In this document: piece after piece, positions 10,201 to 17,628 of the stretch
Layout: every line of letters begins with the position of its first letter
Numbering within the stretch: the stretch's first letter is position 1
From: Acidobacteriota bacterium
Lineage (GTDB): Bacteria > Acidobacteriota > Terriglobia > Acidiferrales > UBA7541
Length of the DNA: 64,000 bases
Direction: 5' to 3'
Assembly: GCA_003224055.1 (NCBI GenBank)
Contig: QHYE01000024.1
Span: 1-64,000, forward strand
Translations under genes and position numbers: made by a program
Notes under the pieces: model-generated
What the model was told of the DNA's origin: nothing
Seen by the model: only the letters and a program-made list of their open reading frames with translations
Databases searched by the model: none

Positions 10201-11109
10201 GATATCAATGCCGCTGGCGCCATCGAGGACGGTTCGCCAATAGTCTGTCCCGGGAATCAACTGTGAAGCGTACGAGCGATTGCTGCCAAACGCGTGTGAT
10301 GTAATGTCCAGGAAGACAGGAGCTAGAGAGCGACTGCGTTCCTCGTCAAGAGCCCGCCATTTCCCGAGCCGCATCTCATCGGAGGGAAGCCTCTCCCAAC
10401 TGAGCTCCCAGTGCCCCACTCGTTGCTCACGATGAAAGCCGGCGCCTGTACCCACCAGCTCGAAGCGGATAATCATCACAAGCGAAGCGGACTCTCCGCT
10501 CGGGAAGGATGAGAGAGACTGGGAGTGGATACTGACTATCAGAAAATCCGCCGTCGTCAGTTTCGAAAAAGTGGCCAAGGAGGAATGCAATTCGGCAAGA
10601 AATGCTTCGTTCCCGAGGGTAGGTTCTGGCGGGTATTGGACCTGCCACACTTTGAGCGGCGATGCATCGTTGACAGCCCTCAATCGACCAGCTTTCAGAG
10701 AGCTGCCCAAAAAGCCGGCGGACATCACCTTGCCCAATGCGGCTGTGTCTTGGGGGGACTGCAGTAATTGCGAAGTCCACTCCTTGAAAATAGCTTCAAT
10801 CTGATCCTGATATTTCTCTGTGACGAAATCGTCGAAGCCTGCCGAGACTTTGCGTAATACCGCTTCCATACCTCGTTTTAGCCGGTATTCGGGGTGGAGT
10901 TGCAATTCGTCTTGAGTTGCAGGTCGCTCTCGTGAAACGTAGGAAAAAATGGAACGAAAAGGAATCCCTGCGGGAAAGAAGGCTAGCGAGGCCCCCTGAC
11001 AGTATTGCAGAAATTTGCGGCGGCTAAAATCGACGGGACTGCGCTTCTTCCAGAACCCGCTCAGACAGGTGCTCCCTGGTATTCTTCTGCGGAAACGGGA
11101 CTGTAGCAC
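7207..11109 (-). CDS. FG-GAP/ASPIC-UnbV protein fused to a redoxin-like domain and TPR repeats
   Basis: 1300 aa from GTG at 11109. The N-terminus holds a twin-arginine-like signal (SRRKFLQYCQGASLAFFPAG), suggesting export as a folded protein. The order is: an alpha-helical region (about 60-280); FG-GAP/VCBS propeller repeats with Asp-rich Ca-binding loops (VADIDGDGRDDLYV, LFADIDNDGRQDLIV, FNHDGFPDLYIANGM); an ASPIC/UnbV domain (about 780-850, NRDAIGARITVETESGRQSR); a thioredoxin/TlpA-like fold (about 885-1040, APDFSLPDLAGQFETLSA); and six or more TPRs to the C-terminus. The redoxin active site reads FWSASLSGFQ, so both CxxC cysteines are gone and redox catalysis is unlikely. FG-GAP/ASPIC/TPR proteins are common in Acidobacteriota; their ligands are unknown. 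Confidence 0.9.
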   Translation of the reverse strand: MLQSRFRRRIPGSTCLSGFWKKRSPVDFSRRKFLQYCQGASLAFFPAGIPFRSIFSYVSRERPATQDELQLHPEYRLKRGMEAVLRKVSAGFDDFVTEKYQDQIEAIFKEWTSQLLQSPQDTAALGKVMSAGFLGSSLKAGRLRAVNDASPLKVWQVQYPPEPTLGNEAFLAELHSSLATFSKLTTADFLIVSIHSQSLSSFPSGESASLVMIIRFELVGTGAGFHREQRVGHWELSWERLPSDEMRLGKWRALDEERSRSLAPVFLDITSHAFGSNRSYASQLIPGTDYWRTVLDGASGIDIYGHNGVSVADIDGDGRDDLYVCQPAGLPNRLFRNRLDGTFEDFTDSSGLGVLENTACALFADIDNDGRQDLIVVRSTGPLLFLNQGGGEFRLKPDAFQFANPPQGTFTGAAIADYDRDGWLDVYFCLYAYYQGTDQYRYPMPYYEAENGPPNFMMRNNGDGTFRDVTRQSGLDQNNTRFSFCCSWGDYNGDLWPDLYVVNDFGRKNLYRNNGDGTFTDVAREAGVEDIGAGMSVSWLDFDNDGREDLYVADMWTAAGIRISEQEIFHKDIDPKARALYRKHAMGNCLYRNLGGSFEDAGARSGTTMGRWSWSSDAWDFNHDGFPDLYIANGMVSGTIREDLNSFFWRQVVANSPNEARPSHAYEQGWNALNELIRSDHTWSGFERNAFYMNNRDGTFSDVSGICGLDFLEDSRTFALGDFDQDGRLEVVLKNRNSPQLRYLKNVLPELPPVISFRLSGKESNRDAIGARITVETESGRQSRILRIGSGFLAQHTKEMFFGLGAAKSPVQATIQWPSGLSQKVHDLPINHRIWVKEGLPPSRMEPFAKPSSWPATATAPSTNETLPHSVETWLLVPVLAPDFSLPDLAGQFETLSAHRGKPVLLHFWSASLSGFQKDLEEFELSHEEWTRKGLQLLTINVDGAQNKGESHAQLSFARHSFPILKASQDAIAAYNIIHRQLFDRHCDLSVPLSFLVDPAGYIVKIYQGSALKEQFRADFQSIPQNVSERLAKALPFAGVSESYNFERNYLSLGFVFFERGYLEQAGVFFQQALKDDPKSAEAFYGLGSTYLQQQKSNEARECFQRVLQLHASYPGTVPNAWNNLGILAAREGNTDLAIQQFQRALQIDPEHSVALQNLGSAHRQKKDWAQAKRVLERAIGLNPDDPEANYSLGMVYAQQNDTERAYDYLQRALAARPAYPEALNNLGILYLRTRRPEEAKRSFEESIRVAPAYDQAYLNLARVFAIEGNREKTKSVLLELLKQHPDHAQAKEELKQLEQ

Positions 11110-11441
11110 CGGCGTCAGGACGCGTCAAGTTAGTGGGATTCGATCTGGCTGGTGAGGAGGGCGTTTATCCTCCCAAAAGCACGTAGAAGCGTTCCACTAT
11201 ATTCAGCGACAGAATTTCACTATCACGGATTCATGCTGGGGACAGCGTTGCGAAGGATACCTGGCAGATTGCCGCAGGGGAAAAACCTCTTCAAGCTGGA
11301 GAAATCCGACCGAGATCCAGCGGAGTCTTGAAAAATCCTGACCATATGATTTGCAAAGAGCGTCCAGGCCAAGCTGGTAGACAAGTGCAGTAAGACCTAC
11401 TCGGACCCAATCCTCTGGTCCCTGAATCCGATGTGGATCGC
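11110..11441. other. Non-coding gap
   Basis: About 330 bases between two minus-strand genes with no ORF of substance, no clear terminator hairpin and no promoter I would defend. It must contain the promoter of the ASPIC/TPR gene on the minus strand. Confidence 0.5.
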
Positions 11442-13910
11442 CTAGTCCGATCGCAGCGCTTGCATGACGTCGACGCGCGCCGCGCGGGCCGCTGGCACTG
11501 CCGACGCGATGACCGCTGCGGCCAGCAGAACGATCGCCGAGACGATCACCGGCAGGGCGCTGGGCATGCGGACGTCAAGGAAATAGCTGCCGGCAAAGCG
11601 GGCCAAGAGATAGCCGCCGGCTGCGCCTGCGACGACTCCGGCGATGGCCATGATGGCGCCTTCGACGATGACTCCGCCGAGGAGACGCTGGGGCGGCGAG
11701 CCGAGAGCGAGGCGGATGCCGAATTCCCGGGTGCGCGCGCTGACGGAGAAAGCGAGGACGCCTGCGACTCCCACCAATGCAATGGCAAGAGCGACGCCGG
11801 CGAAAACGCCGAAGACTACGGTGTTCAGACGATCGGGAGTAAGCACTTCGGCGCGAACGTCTTCGAGGGTGGCGGCGCGCTCGATGGGCTGATCCACGGA
11901 CATGTCTCGGATGATTTTTGTGATGGGAGACACGAGCGAATAGGGATTCGCGCTGGTGTGAATGAAGAGGCGGCCGCCCCAAATTTCTCCTTGGTCAAAG
12001 GGGCTGTAGACGGTGAGGGTAGGGCCAGGAACAACGTGTTCGTCATCTATATCAGCGGCGACGCCGATGATGCGCCGCGGCTCCCCGCTAATATCAATGA
12101 ACTTCATCACAGGATCGGTCCAATAAACGTGGCGATTGACGGCGTCCTGCGTTGGGAACATGCGTTTTGCGAGCGTTTCGCTGACGATGACGACAGGCTC
12201 TTTGCTTTGGCCGTCGAGGGCGTTGAAGTCGCGGCCGGCGATGATGGGAACGCCTAGAGCGGCGAAGAATCCCGAAGAAATGCTGCGGAGTTGGGCGCGA
12301 GGATCTTCTTCGCCGGGAGCACTCACGTGGCCGTCGGCGGAGAATTGGAAGCCAGGGCCGAACGTGCCTGCGTAGCGCCAGGGAACAAGGATGCCAAAGG
12401 CGGTTTTATCCACTCCGGGCAGCGCGTCAATGCGGCGCATAGATTCTTTGTAGAAGTCGGCGACTTGTTGAGGAGTTTTCCCGTAGGAGATGGCCGGGAC
12501 GTTTATGGCGAGAACGCGGCGCGTGTCCAGGCCAGTTTGCGCGGTCTGCATCGAGAGGAGCGTCTTGAGCAGCATGCTGGCGCCGGCAAGCAGCATGAAA
12601 GACGCGGCGACTTGCGTGACAGCGAAAATGCGCAGGCGGCGATTGGTATTGCCGGTGATGCGAAAGCTGCCGCTGGCAAGGCTGGAGCCTTGCGATGTGT
12701 TCGCAGTTGGGAGATGCGGGACGTAGGCTAGAAGCACTGCCGCAATGACCGCCAGAATTGCGCCGACCCAGAGCATGCTGGCGTCCACGGTGAGATCGAG
12801 CGCGCGAACCGAGAAGCGCGACGCGTAGCGGGCCAGCACAGAAAGAAGTGGGCTGGCGATAAGGACGCCAAGCGTGGCTCCGGCAACGCAGAGCACCAGG
12901 CTTTCCGCAAGTAGAGTGCGGCGCAGGGCGCCGGAGCTGGCACCGAGGGCGGCGCGGATACTCAACTCGCCTTCGCGGCGGACGGAGCGGGCTAGAATGA
13001 GATTGGCAACGTTGGAGCAGGCGATGATGAATACGAGCCCGGAGGCGGCTAGCAGCACGAGCAGAACATTGCGGGCGCCGGACGTGATTTGATCGCGGAG
13101 CAGCTTGGCGTCAATGCGGTAGTCGCCCTGAGCGGAATACGCATCCGAGTGGTCTTTCTTCATCGTGGCGTAGACCGTCCGTAACTCGGCGCGGGCTTGA
13201 TCGAGAGTGACGCCCGGAGCGAGGCGGCCGAAAAGCTCGGTCATGCGATGAACGCGCCCGGTGACCATGGTGGCCGAAAGATGATGCGGGCTGGTGACCA
13301 CGTTGGCGATGATCTCGGTTTCAGCAGGATAAGGGACGGAAGGCTCGAGAACTCCGACGATCGTGGCGGAGCGAGTGCCGAGCCGGATGTTCTTGCCCAT
13401 GACATTGGGATCGGCCTTGAGAGTGTCTTTCCAGAACCGATAGGTGAGGACCGCGGCGCCGGCGGCCTTGGGGCCCTCGTCGCGCATGTCCAGCAGGCGA
13501 CCTAGGACGGGATGGAGGCCCATAACTTCGAAATAAGTGCCGCCGACGACGCCGGCGCGCACTTCGCGAGGTTCGCCGAGTCCGATCATGGTGAAGCCGA
13601 TGGTGGAGAAATCGCCGAACTCGGTTAGGGAGTGGACGCTGGCCTTGAGGTCCTGAATTTCGGGGACGGAAAAGTTGACGTTCTCGCTACCGATGCCGAT
13701 AGCGCTCTGCCGAATGTAAATGAGGCGATTTTCATCGGCATTCACCAGCGGGCGCAGGAGCACGCCGCGCACCAAGCTGAAGATGGCGGCGTTGGCGCCG
13801 ATTCCCAGTGCCAGCGTCAGCACCACAGTGATCGCCAGCCCTTTGGTGCGCCCAAGTGAACGAACCGCCACTTTCAGATCGCGAAGGAACAACTCTGGTG
13901 TGAGATTCAT
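11442..13910 (-). CDS. ADOP-family MacB/FtsX-like ABC permease
   Basis: 822 aa inner-membrane protein starting at ATG 13910, preceded by AAGGAGT at good spacing. It has the duplicated organisation of acidobacterial orphan permeases (ADOP): a first transmembrane helix (about residues 22-48, LAITVVLTLALGIGANAAIFSLVRGVLL), a large periplasmic MacB_PCD-like domain, three helices of FtsX type (about 280-400), a second periplasmic domain, and three C-terminal FtsX helices ending in AARAARVDVMQALRSD. MacB-type permeases couple an ATPase to periplasmic work, usually efflux or lipoprotein handling. No MacB ATPase or MacA-like gene lies next to it, which is usual for ADOP genes. The substrate is unknown. 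Confidence 0.93.
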   Translation of the reverse strand: MNLTPELFLRDLKVAVRSLGRTKGLAITVVLTLALGIGANAAIFSLVRGVLLRPLVNADENRLIYIRQSAIGIGSENVNFSVPEIQDLKASVHSLTEFGDFSTIGFTMIGLGEPREVRAGVVGGTYFEVMGLHPVLGRLLDMRDEGPKAAGAAVLTYRFWKDTLKADPNVMGKNIRLGTRSATIVGVLEPSVPYPAETEIIANVVTSPHHLSATMVTGRVHRMTELFGRLAPGVTLDQARAELRTVYATMKKDHSDAYSAQGDYRIDAKLLRDQITSGARNVLLVLLAASGLVFIIACSNVANLILARSVRREGELSIRAALGASSGALRRTLLAESLVLCVAGATLGVLIASPLLSVLARYASRFSVRALDLTVDASMLWVGAILAVIAAVLLAYVPHLPTANTSQGSSLASGSFRITGNTNRRLRIFAVTQVAASFMLLAGASMLLKTLLSMQTAQTGLDTRRVLAINVPAISYGKTPQQVADFYKESMRRIDALPGVDKTAFGILVPWRYAGTFGPGFQFSADGHVSAPGEEDPRAQLRSISSGFFAALGVPIIAGRDFNALDGQSKEPVVIVSETLAKRMFPTQDAVNRHVYWTDPVMKFIDISGEPRRIIGVAADIDDEHVVPGPTLTVYSPFDQGEIWGGRLFIHTSANPYSLVSPITKIIRDMSVDQPIERAATLEDVRAEVLTPDRLNTVVFGVFAGVALAIALVGVAGVLAFSVSARTREFGIRLALGSPPQRLLGGVIVEGAIMAIAGVVAGAAGGYLLARFAGSYFLDVRMPSALPVIVSAIVLLAAAVIASAVPAARAARVDVMQALRSD

Positions 13911-13978
13911 GATTCGATACTCCTTAACTCACGGCGCCGCGTCTGCCGGCAGCCTATTTCTTACCTGATTCGCTCCGC

Positions 13979-14363
13979 TCAAGACGTTCGTTGCACAAAG
14001 ATCCCTGAAAAATTCTGTCGCTGACGAAATGCTACTATGCCCCACAGGATGACCACCACAATCGCTAACACCAGGCCACTCCGGTCCATGAGCAGGTGGT
14101 AAAGAAAAATGTTTACGATCACGGGGCCAAGCAGTACGAGCGCGAGCGGTACGTAGCGATTCACCAGCAGCAGCACACCGCCCGCAAGTTGAATGGCACT
14201 AACAACGAGAGCGTAGTGCGATTGCAAAAGCGCGGCCAGGAACTGGCCTGCAATTCCCGTAGGCATAGGCCCCTTTGGAATAAAGTCCAAGAAGCCATGC
14301 GCCCCCAAATACCACGAAGACCAGCCCAAGGAGAATGCGTGCGATCAGGGCGGCAATTTTCAT
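13979..14363 (-). pseudogene. DoxX-family membrane protein, single-base frameshift
   Basis: The true start is ATG 14363 with an AGGAGGAG ribosome site, giving MKIAALIARILLGLVFVVFG. The frame is then lost, and the rest (HGFLDFIPKGPMPTGIAGQFL and on, four-helix DoxX fold, ending at 13979) continues in the frame of track ORF 13979..14329. Removing one G from the five-G run near 14308 restores a continuous protein of about 127 aa whose junction FGAHGFLDFIP fits the family pattern. DoxX-like proteins are small integral membrane proteins of mostly unknown role. It lies downstream of a second DoxX-like gene on the same strand. It is either a recent pseudogene or a consensus error in a homopolymer. 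Confidence 0.8.
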
Positions 14364-14395
14364 TGGATGCTCCTCCTCCTTTTTCCTGTTTGTTC

Positions 14396-14803
14396 CTAAC
14401 TCCGCAGGGGAATCAGCGCGCGCAGCCGCTCCTCGCGCAAGTAAAGTCCGAGCCAGAGCAACACGCCTAAATACGTCGGGAATAGAACATGGCTGAAGAG
14501 CGGGTCGCCAACACGCAAGTGCGTAGCCACCGCACCGCCAAGATAAGCGGTCAGCAAAATTGCGCCGAGTACGGACGTGCGTGGAATCGCGTACAGCACA
14601 GTGCAAGTTAGCAGAAGGATTCCAAGCGTGACCGAGCTGCTCAGCGGTAATCCCAGGTGCGCGAATGCGTCGACCACGGGCGCGGGCTTTATGAATTTGA
14701 TGATGCCGTCAGGAATCAGGAAAAGTACAACCAGTCCGCTGAGAATGCGCCCGGCCCAGAGGCCTTTCTTCGACACCGCAACAGCTCCCGAATCGGATGG
14801 CAT
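14396..14803 (-). CDS. DoxX-like integral membrane protein
   Basis: 135 aa from ATG 14803, chosen because CTGGAGGAAAAATTC precedes it; the track start at 14830 is an upstream TTG. Four hydrophobic helices are visible (GRILSGLVVLFLIPDGIIKF; VTLGILLLTCTVLYAIP; VLGAILLTAYLGGAVATHL; VLFPTYLGVLLWLGLYL), matching the DoxX/DUF4267-like architecture. The C-terminus is basic. It forms a two-gene run with the frameshifted DoxX gene, 32 bases apart. The function is not known; relatives are quinone-linked or simply uncharacterised. Confidence 0.85.
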   Translation of the reverse strand: MPSDSGAVAVSKKGLWAGRILSGLVVLFLIPDGIIKFIKPAPVVDAFAHLGLPLSSSVTLGILLLTCTVLYAIPRTSVLGAILLTAYLGGAVATHLRVGDPLFSHVLFPTYLGVLLWLGLYLREERLRALIPLRS

Positions 14804-14904
14804 GAATTTTTCCTCCAGATGTCCTTCCAATTGGAATACAACAAATTTGCAAAATCGTTTCCGTCATTGCTGCAAAGTGCCGGCCCGCCACGGCGGACTT
14901 GCCC

Positions 14905-15201
14905 TTACCCCCCGGCAATCGCCCCTATGATGAGCAGCGGCTCCACCCCCGACGCGACGGCGTCCGGCAGAGGCGCATCCGGCGGTTCATGAGAAAGATC
15001 CTCCGCGCAAGCGAAGAATCGCAAGAACGCACGGCGCTCTTGCGTGACGTGATCGCGAATCGTGCCGCGCAACATCGGATAGCGCGCCTCCAGCGCGTCG
15101 AGGACCGAGCGCTGCGTGACCGGGCCCTCGACCTCCAGCTCCACGTCGCCGCGAACATGCGCCAGCGCTCGCAGGTGCGACGGGAGTACGACTCGAATCA
15201 T
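14905..15201 (-). CDS. MoaD/ThiS-like small protein ending in Gly-Gly
   Basis: 98 aa from ATG 15201, inside the longer track ORF 14905..15324. The sequence [24 protein letters not shown], the central [16 protein letters not shown] and the C-terminal IGAIAGG fit the beta-grasp MoaD/ThiS fold, whose terminal Gly-Gly is adenylated and carries sulfur or forms isopeptide bonds. Its start overlaps the stop of the upstream beta-propeller gene in an ATGA motif, so the two are translationally coupled. No moaE, moeB/thiF or thiG lies nearby, so ordinary molybdopterin or thiamine synthesis is not supported by context. It may supply sulfur to, or modify, the propeller protein; that is inference. Confidence 0.85.
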   Translation of the reverse strand: MIRVVLPSHLRALAHVRGDVELEVEGPVTQRSVLDALEARYPMLRGTIRDHVTQERRAFLRFFACAEDLSHEPPDAPLPDAVASGVEPLLIIGAIAGG

Positions 15202-16385
15202 GGCAGCGTCTGAACCTCGACCGAAAGCACCGCCGGAAGATCGCGCACGATGGGCGCCCAATTGTCTCCGGCATCGGCGGAGGCGTATACCTGTCCGCCG
15301 GTCGTGCCGAAATAGATCCCGCATTTGTCCAGCGAGTCCACGGCCATCGCGTCGCGCAACACGTTAACGTAGCAGTCTTTCTGCGGCAAACCTTTTGTGA
15401 GCGCCTCCCACTCGTTTCCTCCGGAACGGCTGCGGTACACGCGCAGCTTTCCGTCAGGCACGAAATGCTCCCCATCGCTCTTGATCGGCACGACGTACAC
15501 GGTTTCCGGCTCGTGTGCGTGTACGTCAATCACGAACCCGAAATCGGTGGGCAGGTTTCCGCTGACCTCTTGCCACAAGTCGCCGGCGTTGTCGCTGCGC
15601 ATCACGTCCCAGTGCTTCTGCATGAACAGCACACCCGGGCGCGACCGGTGCATCGCGATGCGGTGGACGCAGTGGCCGATCTCGGCAGTCGGGTCGGGAA
15701 TGTATTGGGAACGTAGCCCTTGGTTGATGGGCCGCCAGGTCTTGCCGCCGTCATCGGTTCGGAACGCGCCTGCCGCCGAGATGGCGATAAACATCCGCTG
15801 CGGATTGCTGGGATCCAGAACGATGGTGTGCAGGCACATGCCACCCGCGCCTGGCTGCCATTTGGGCCCTGTGCCGTGGCCGCGCAACCCGGAGAGTTCC
15901 TGCCACGACTTGCCACCGTCCTTCGAGCGGAATAACGCGGCGTCTTCAACGCCTGCGTACACCGTGTCCGGATCGGTAAGCGAAGGCTCGATATGCCAGA
16001 CGCGCTTGAATTCCCACGGATGCTGCGTCCCGTCGTACCACTGATGAGTTGTGAGAGGCTTGCCGGTTTCGGAGGAGGAATCGTACTTGAACTTATTGCT
16101 CTCGCCTTTGGGCATTCCATCTGGCCCAGTGGTTGGCTCGCCGGGTGGTGTCCCTGGCTGTGTCCAAGTCTTGCCGCCGTCATCGGACCGCTGAATGATC
16201 TGCCCGAACCAGCCGCTGGTCTGCGACGCGAACAGGCGATTTGGGTCCGCGGCTGATCCCTTGACGTGGTAGATCTCCCAGCCCGCGAAATGAGGTCCGC
16301 TTACATCCCAACGTTCGCGCTTGCCGTCGGACGTCAGCACGAACGCGCCCTTGCGTGTGCCCACCAATACTCGCACCCCGCTCAT
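15198..16385 (-). CDS. BNR/sialidase-like beta-propeller protein, cytoplasmic
   Basis: 395 aa from ATG 16385, with GGGAGGACAGAC upstream; the track start at 16451 adds an implausible tail. It carries several BNR/Asp-box repeats ([24 protein letters not shown]) spaced along a six- or seven-blade propeller, as in sialidases and Vps10/sortilin-like proteins. No signal peptide is visible, so it is probably cytoplasmic, unlike secreted sialidases. The stop overlaps the MoaD-like start by 4 bases. Databases usually label such proteins exo-alpha-sialidase, but the catalytic Arg triad and Tyr/Glu pair cannot be assigned by eye, so no enzyme activity is claimed. Confidence 0.88.
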   Translation of the reverse strand: MSGVRVLVGTRKGAFVLTSDGKRERWDVSGPHFAGWEIYHVKGSAADPNRLFASQTSGWFGQIIQRSDDGGKTWTQPGTPPGEPTTGPDGMPKGESNKFKYDSSSETGKPLTTHQWYDGTQHPWEFKRVWHIEPSLTDPDTVYAGVEDAALFRSKDGGKSWQELSGLRGHGTGPKWQPGAGGMCLHTIVLDPSNPQRMFIAISAAGAFRTDDGGKTWRPINQGLRSQYIPDPTAEIGHCVHRIAMHRSRPGVLFMQKHWDVMRSDNAGDLWQEVSGNLPTDFGFVIDVHAHEPETVYVVPIKSDGEHFVPDGKLRVYRSRSGGNEWEALTKGLPQKDCYVNVLRDAMAVDSLDKCGIYFGTTGGQVYASADAGDNWAPIVRDLPAVLSVEVQTLP

Positions 16386-16469
16386 CTGTCTGTCCTCCCC
16401 ATTCGTAAGTAAGGCCGCTGCAGAAGCGTACCCTTGATTTTGCTGCCGCAAAACGTTATTTGGTTCCCC

Positions 16470-16979
16470 TTACGATTTGATTGGTACCCAAACCTCCATG
16501 CCGCCCATTCCGGTCCGCGGATCGAATTCCTCGGAGTAACGCTCGAAGAAGTCGGGCGCATCAGCGGTTCCCCGAGCGACCTCATGACCAGATTCCGGAA
16601 GCCATATGCTCCCGATGGCATCGAGCGTTTCACGTAGTTTGGATACGTGTTCACGGTGGGGAAAAACAGCGTATTTTTGTGCGCGAATGTCCACGACGTT
16701 GAATTCACCGGGAATGCCGGAGGAGCTGGAGACCTCAACTCCGGTCAGATAGTCGATGCCTCCTGCAAAGGCCCAGCACGCCCCGTAGGCCGCATGGCCC
16801 ACCTGACCTGGGATTTTGCCGATGTGAGGTGCAAAGCGCTCCCATTGGGCGGGAATACCGTTCATTGTTTCGGTTGTGTACCGGCTGCGGAAACCCACGA
16901 GGACTAAAGCTTTGCCGTTTTCGAAGCGCGGCGCCTCAAGTTGCAGCGAAGTGGATTTCTTCATTTTGGCTTTGCTCAT
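16470..16979 (-). CDS. GyrI-like/effector-binding-domain protein
   Basis: 169 aa from ATG 16979, chosen because GGGAG lies 8 bases upstream; ATGs at 16985 and further up are also in frame. The sequence matches the GyrI-like small-molecule-binding fold (AraC effector-binding/SOUL superfamily): an early strand ALVLVGFRSRY, a central YGACWAF and GIDYLTGVEV, then KYAVFPHREHVSKLRETLDAI and a C-terminal FDPRTGMGGMEVWVPI. Stand-alone members bind or hydrolyse small hydrophobic compounds. It is divergent from an HxlR-type regulator, with a perfect palindrome between them, so it is probably the regulator's target. Confidence 0.85.
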   Translation of the reverse strand: MSKAKMKKSTSLQLEAPRFENGKALVLVGFRSRYTTETMNGIPAQWERFAPHIGKIPGQVGHAAYGACWAFAGGIDYLTGVEVSSSSGIPGEFNVVDIRAQKYAVFPHREHVSKLRETLDAIGSIWLPESGHEVARGTADAPDFFERYSEEFDPRTGMGGMEVWVPIKS

Positions 16980-17042
16980 TTCCATCTCCCGATTTGCAAT
17001 TCCGGGCTGAAAAGCTGGCACGGAAAAGTTAGTCTGCCCATC

Positions 17043-17063
17043 TCACTTGCAAAAAGCAAGTGA
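17043..17063. promoter_or_regulatory. Palindromic operator between GyrI-like and HxlR genes
   Basis: Perfect inverted repeat TCACTTGC-AAAAA-GCAAGTGA: two 8-base arms around a 5-base A tract, 19 bases before the HxlR start and 63 bases before the divergent GyrI-like start. The position between divergent genes and the two-fold symmetry fit a binding site for the dimeric HxlR-type repressor made by the adjacent gene. Protein binding is inferred. Confidence 0.75.
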
Positions 17064-17082
17064 AAAATGCTACTGTGGAACT

Positions 17083-17514
17083 ATGCCAAAGAAGAAGCCG
17101 CGTCCAAAATGGCGCTCGGGGTGTCCGCTGAATGCCTCCGTGGAAATACTCGGCGACCGCTGGTCCTTGTTGATTATTCGCGACATGATGCTCCGGGGCT
17201 TCCGGACCTACAAGGAATTTCTGGATTCCTACGAGGGAATCGCTACAAACATTTTGGCGGATCGCCTGCGAAAATTGATCGCTCATGGAATCATCGCCAC
17301 CCAATCAGACCCCTCCGACGGGCGAAAACTCTTTTACTTGCTCACCGCTAAAGGACTCGATCTTGCACCCGTCCTCACGGAAATGGTGCTCTGGGCCGCC
17401 GCGCACGAGGATACCGAAAACCAAGCCCTTGTCCGGCAAATCCAGAAGGACAAGGAGCAATTCCTGGCTGCCATGCGACAACGCTGGGCCGGAAAGACTT
17501 TGCCTTCTTCTTAA
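17083..17514 (+). CDS. HxlR-family winged-helix transcriptional regulator
   Basis: 143 aa from ATG 17083 (MPKKKPRPKWRSGCPLN); the track start at 17047 would place coding sequence over the operator. The HxlR core is clear: Cys at position 14, SVEILGDRWSLLIIRDMML, a recognition helix in GIATNILADRLRKLIAHGII, and a wing SDPSDGRKLFYLLTAKGLDL. Family members often sense aldehydes, quinones or oxidants through the N-terminal Cys. The C-terminus is an alpha helix typical of the dimer interface. It probably represses itself and the divergent GyrI-like gene through the palindrome at 17043-17063. Confidence 0.92.
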   Translation: MPKKKPRPKWRSGCPLNASVEILGDRWSLLIIRDMMLRGFRTYKEFLDSYEGIATNILADRLRKLIAHGIIATQSDPSDGRKLFYLLTAKGLDLAPVLTEMVLWAAAHEDTENQALVRQIQKDKEQFLAAMRQRWAGKTLPSS

Positions 17515-17628
17515 ATCAACTCGTGGCCTTCGCCACAAGCTCCACCAAGCGTTCCCGGCTTTGTGTCCAGCCTGCATCCATTTAATGACGCATGCGCGCA
17601 GCGTTTGTTTCGTAAGGACAGAATCTAT

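Noticed and set aside
15198-16385. Secreted sialidase
   Set aside because: BNR repeats are present, but there is no signal peptide and the catalytic residues cannot be assigned.
17530-17560. Short GTGGC/GCCAC hairpin between HxlR and boxD
   Set aside because: Five-base stem without a T tract; too weak to call a terminator.
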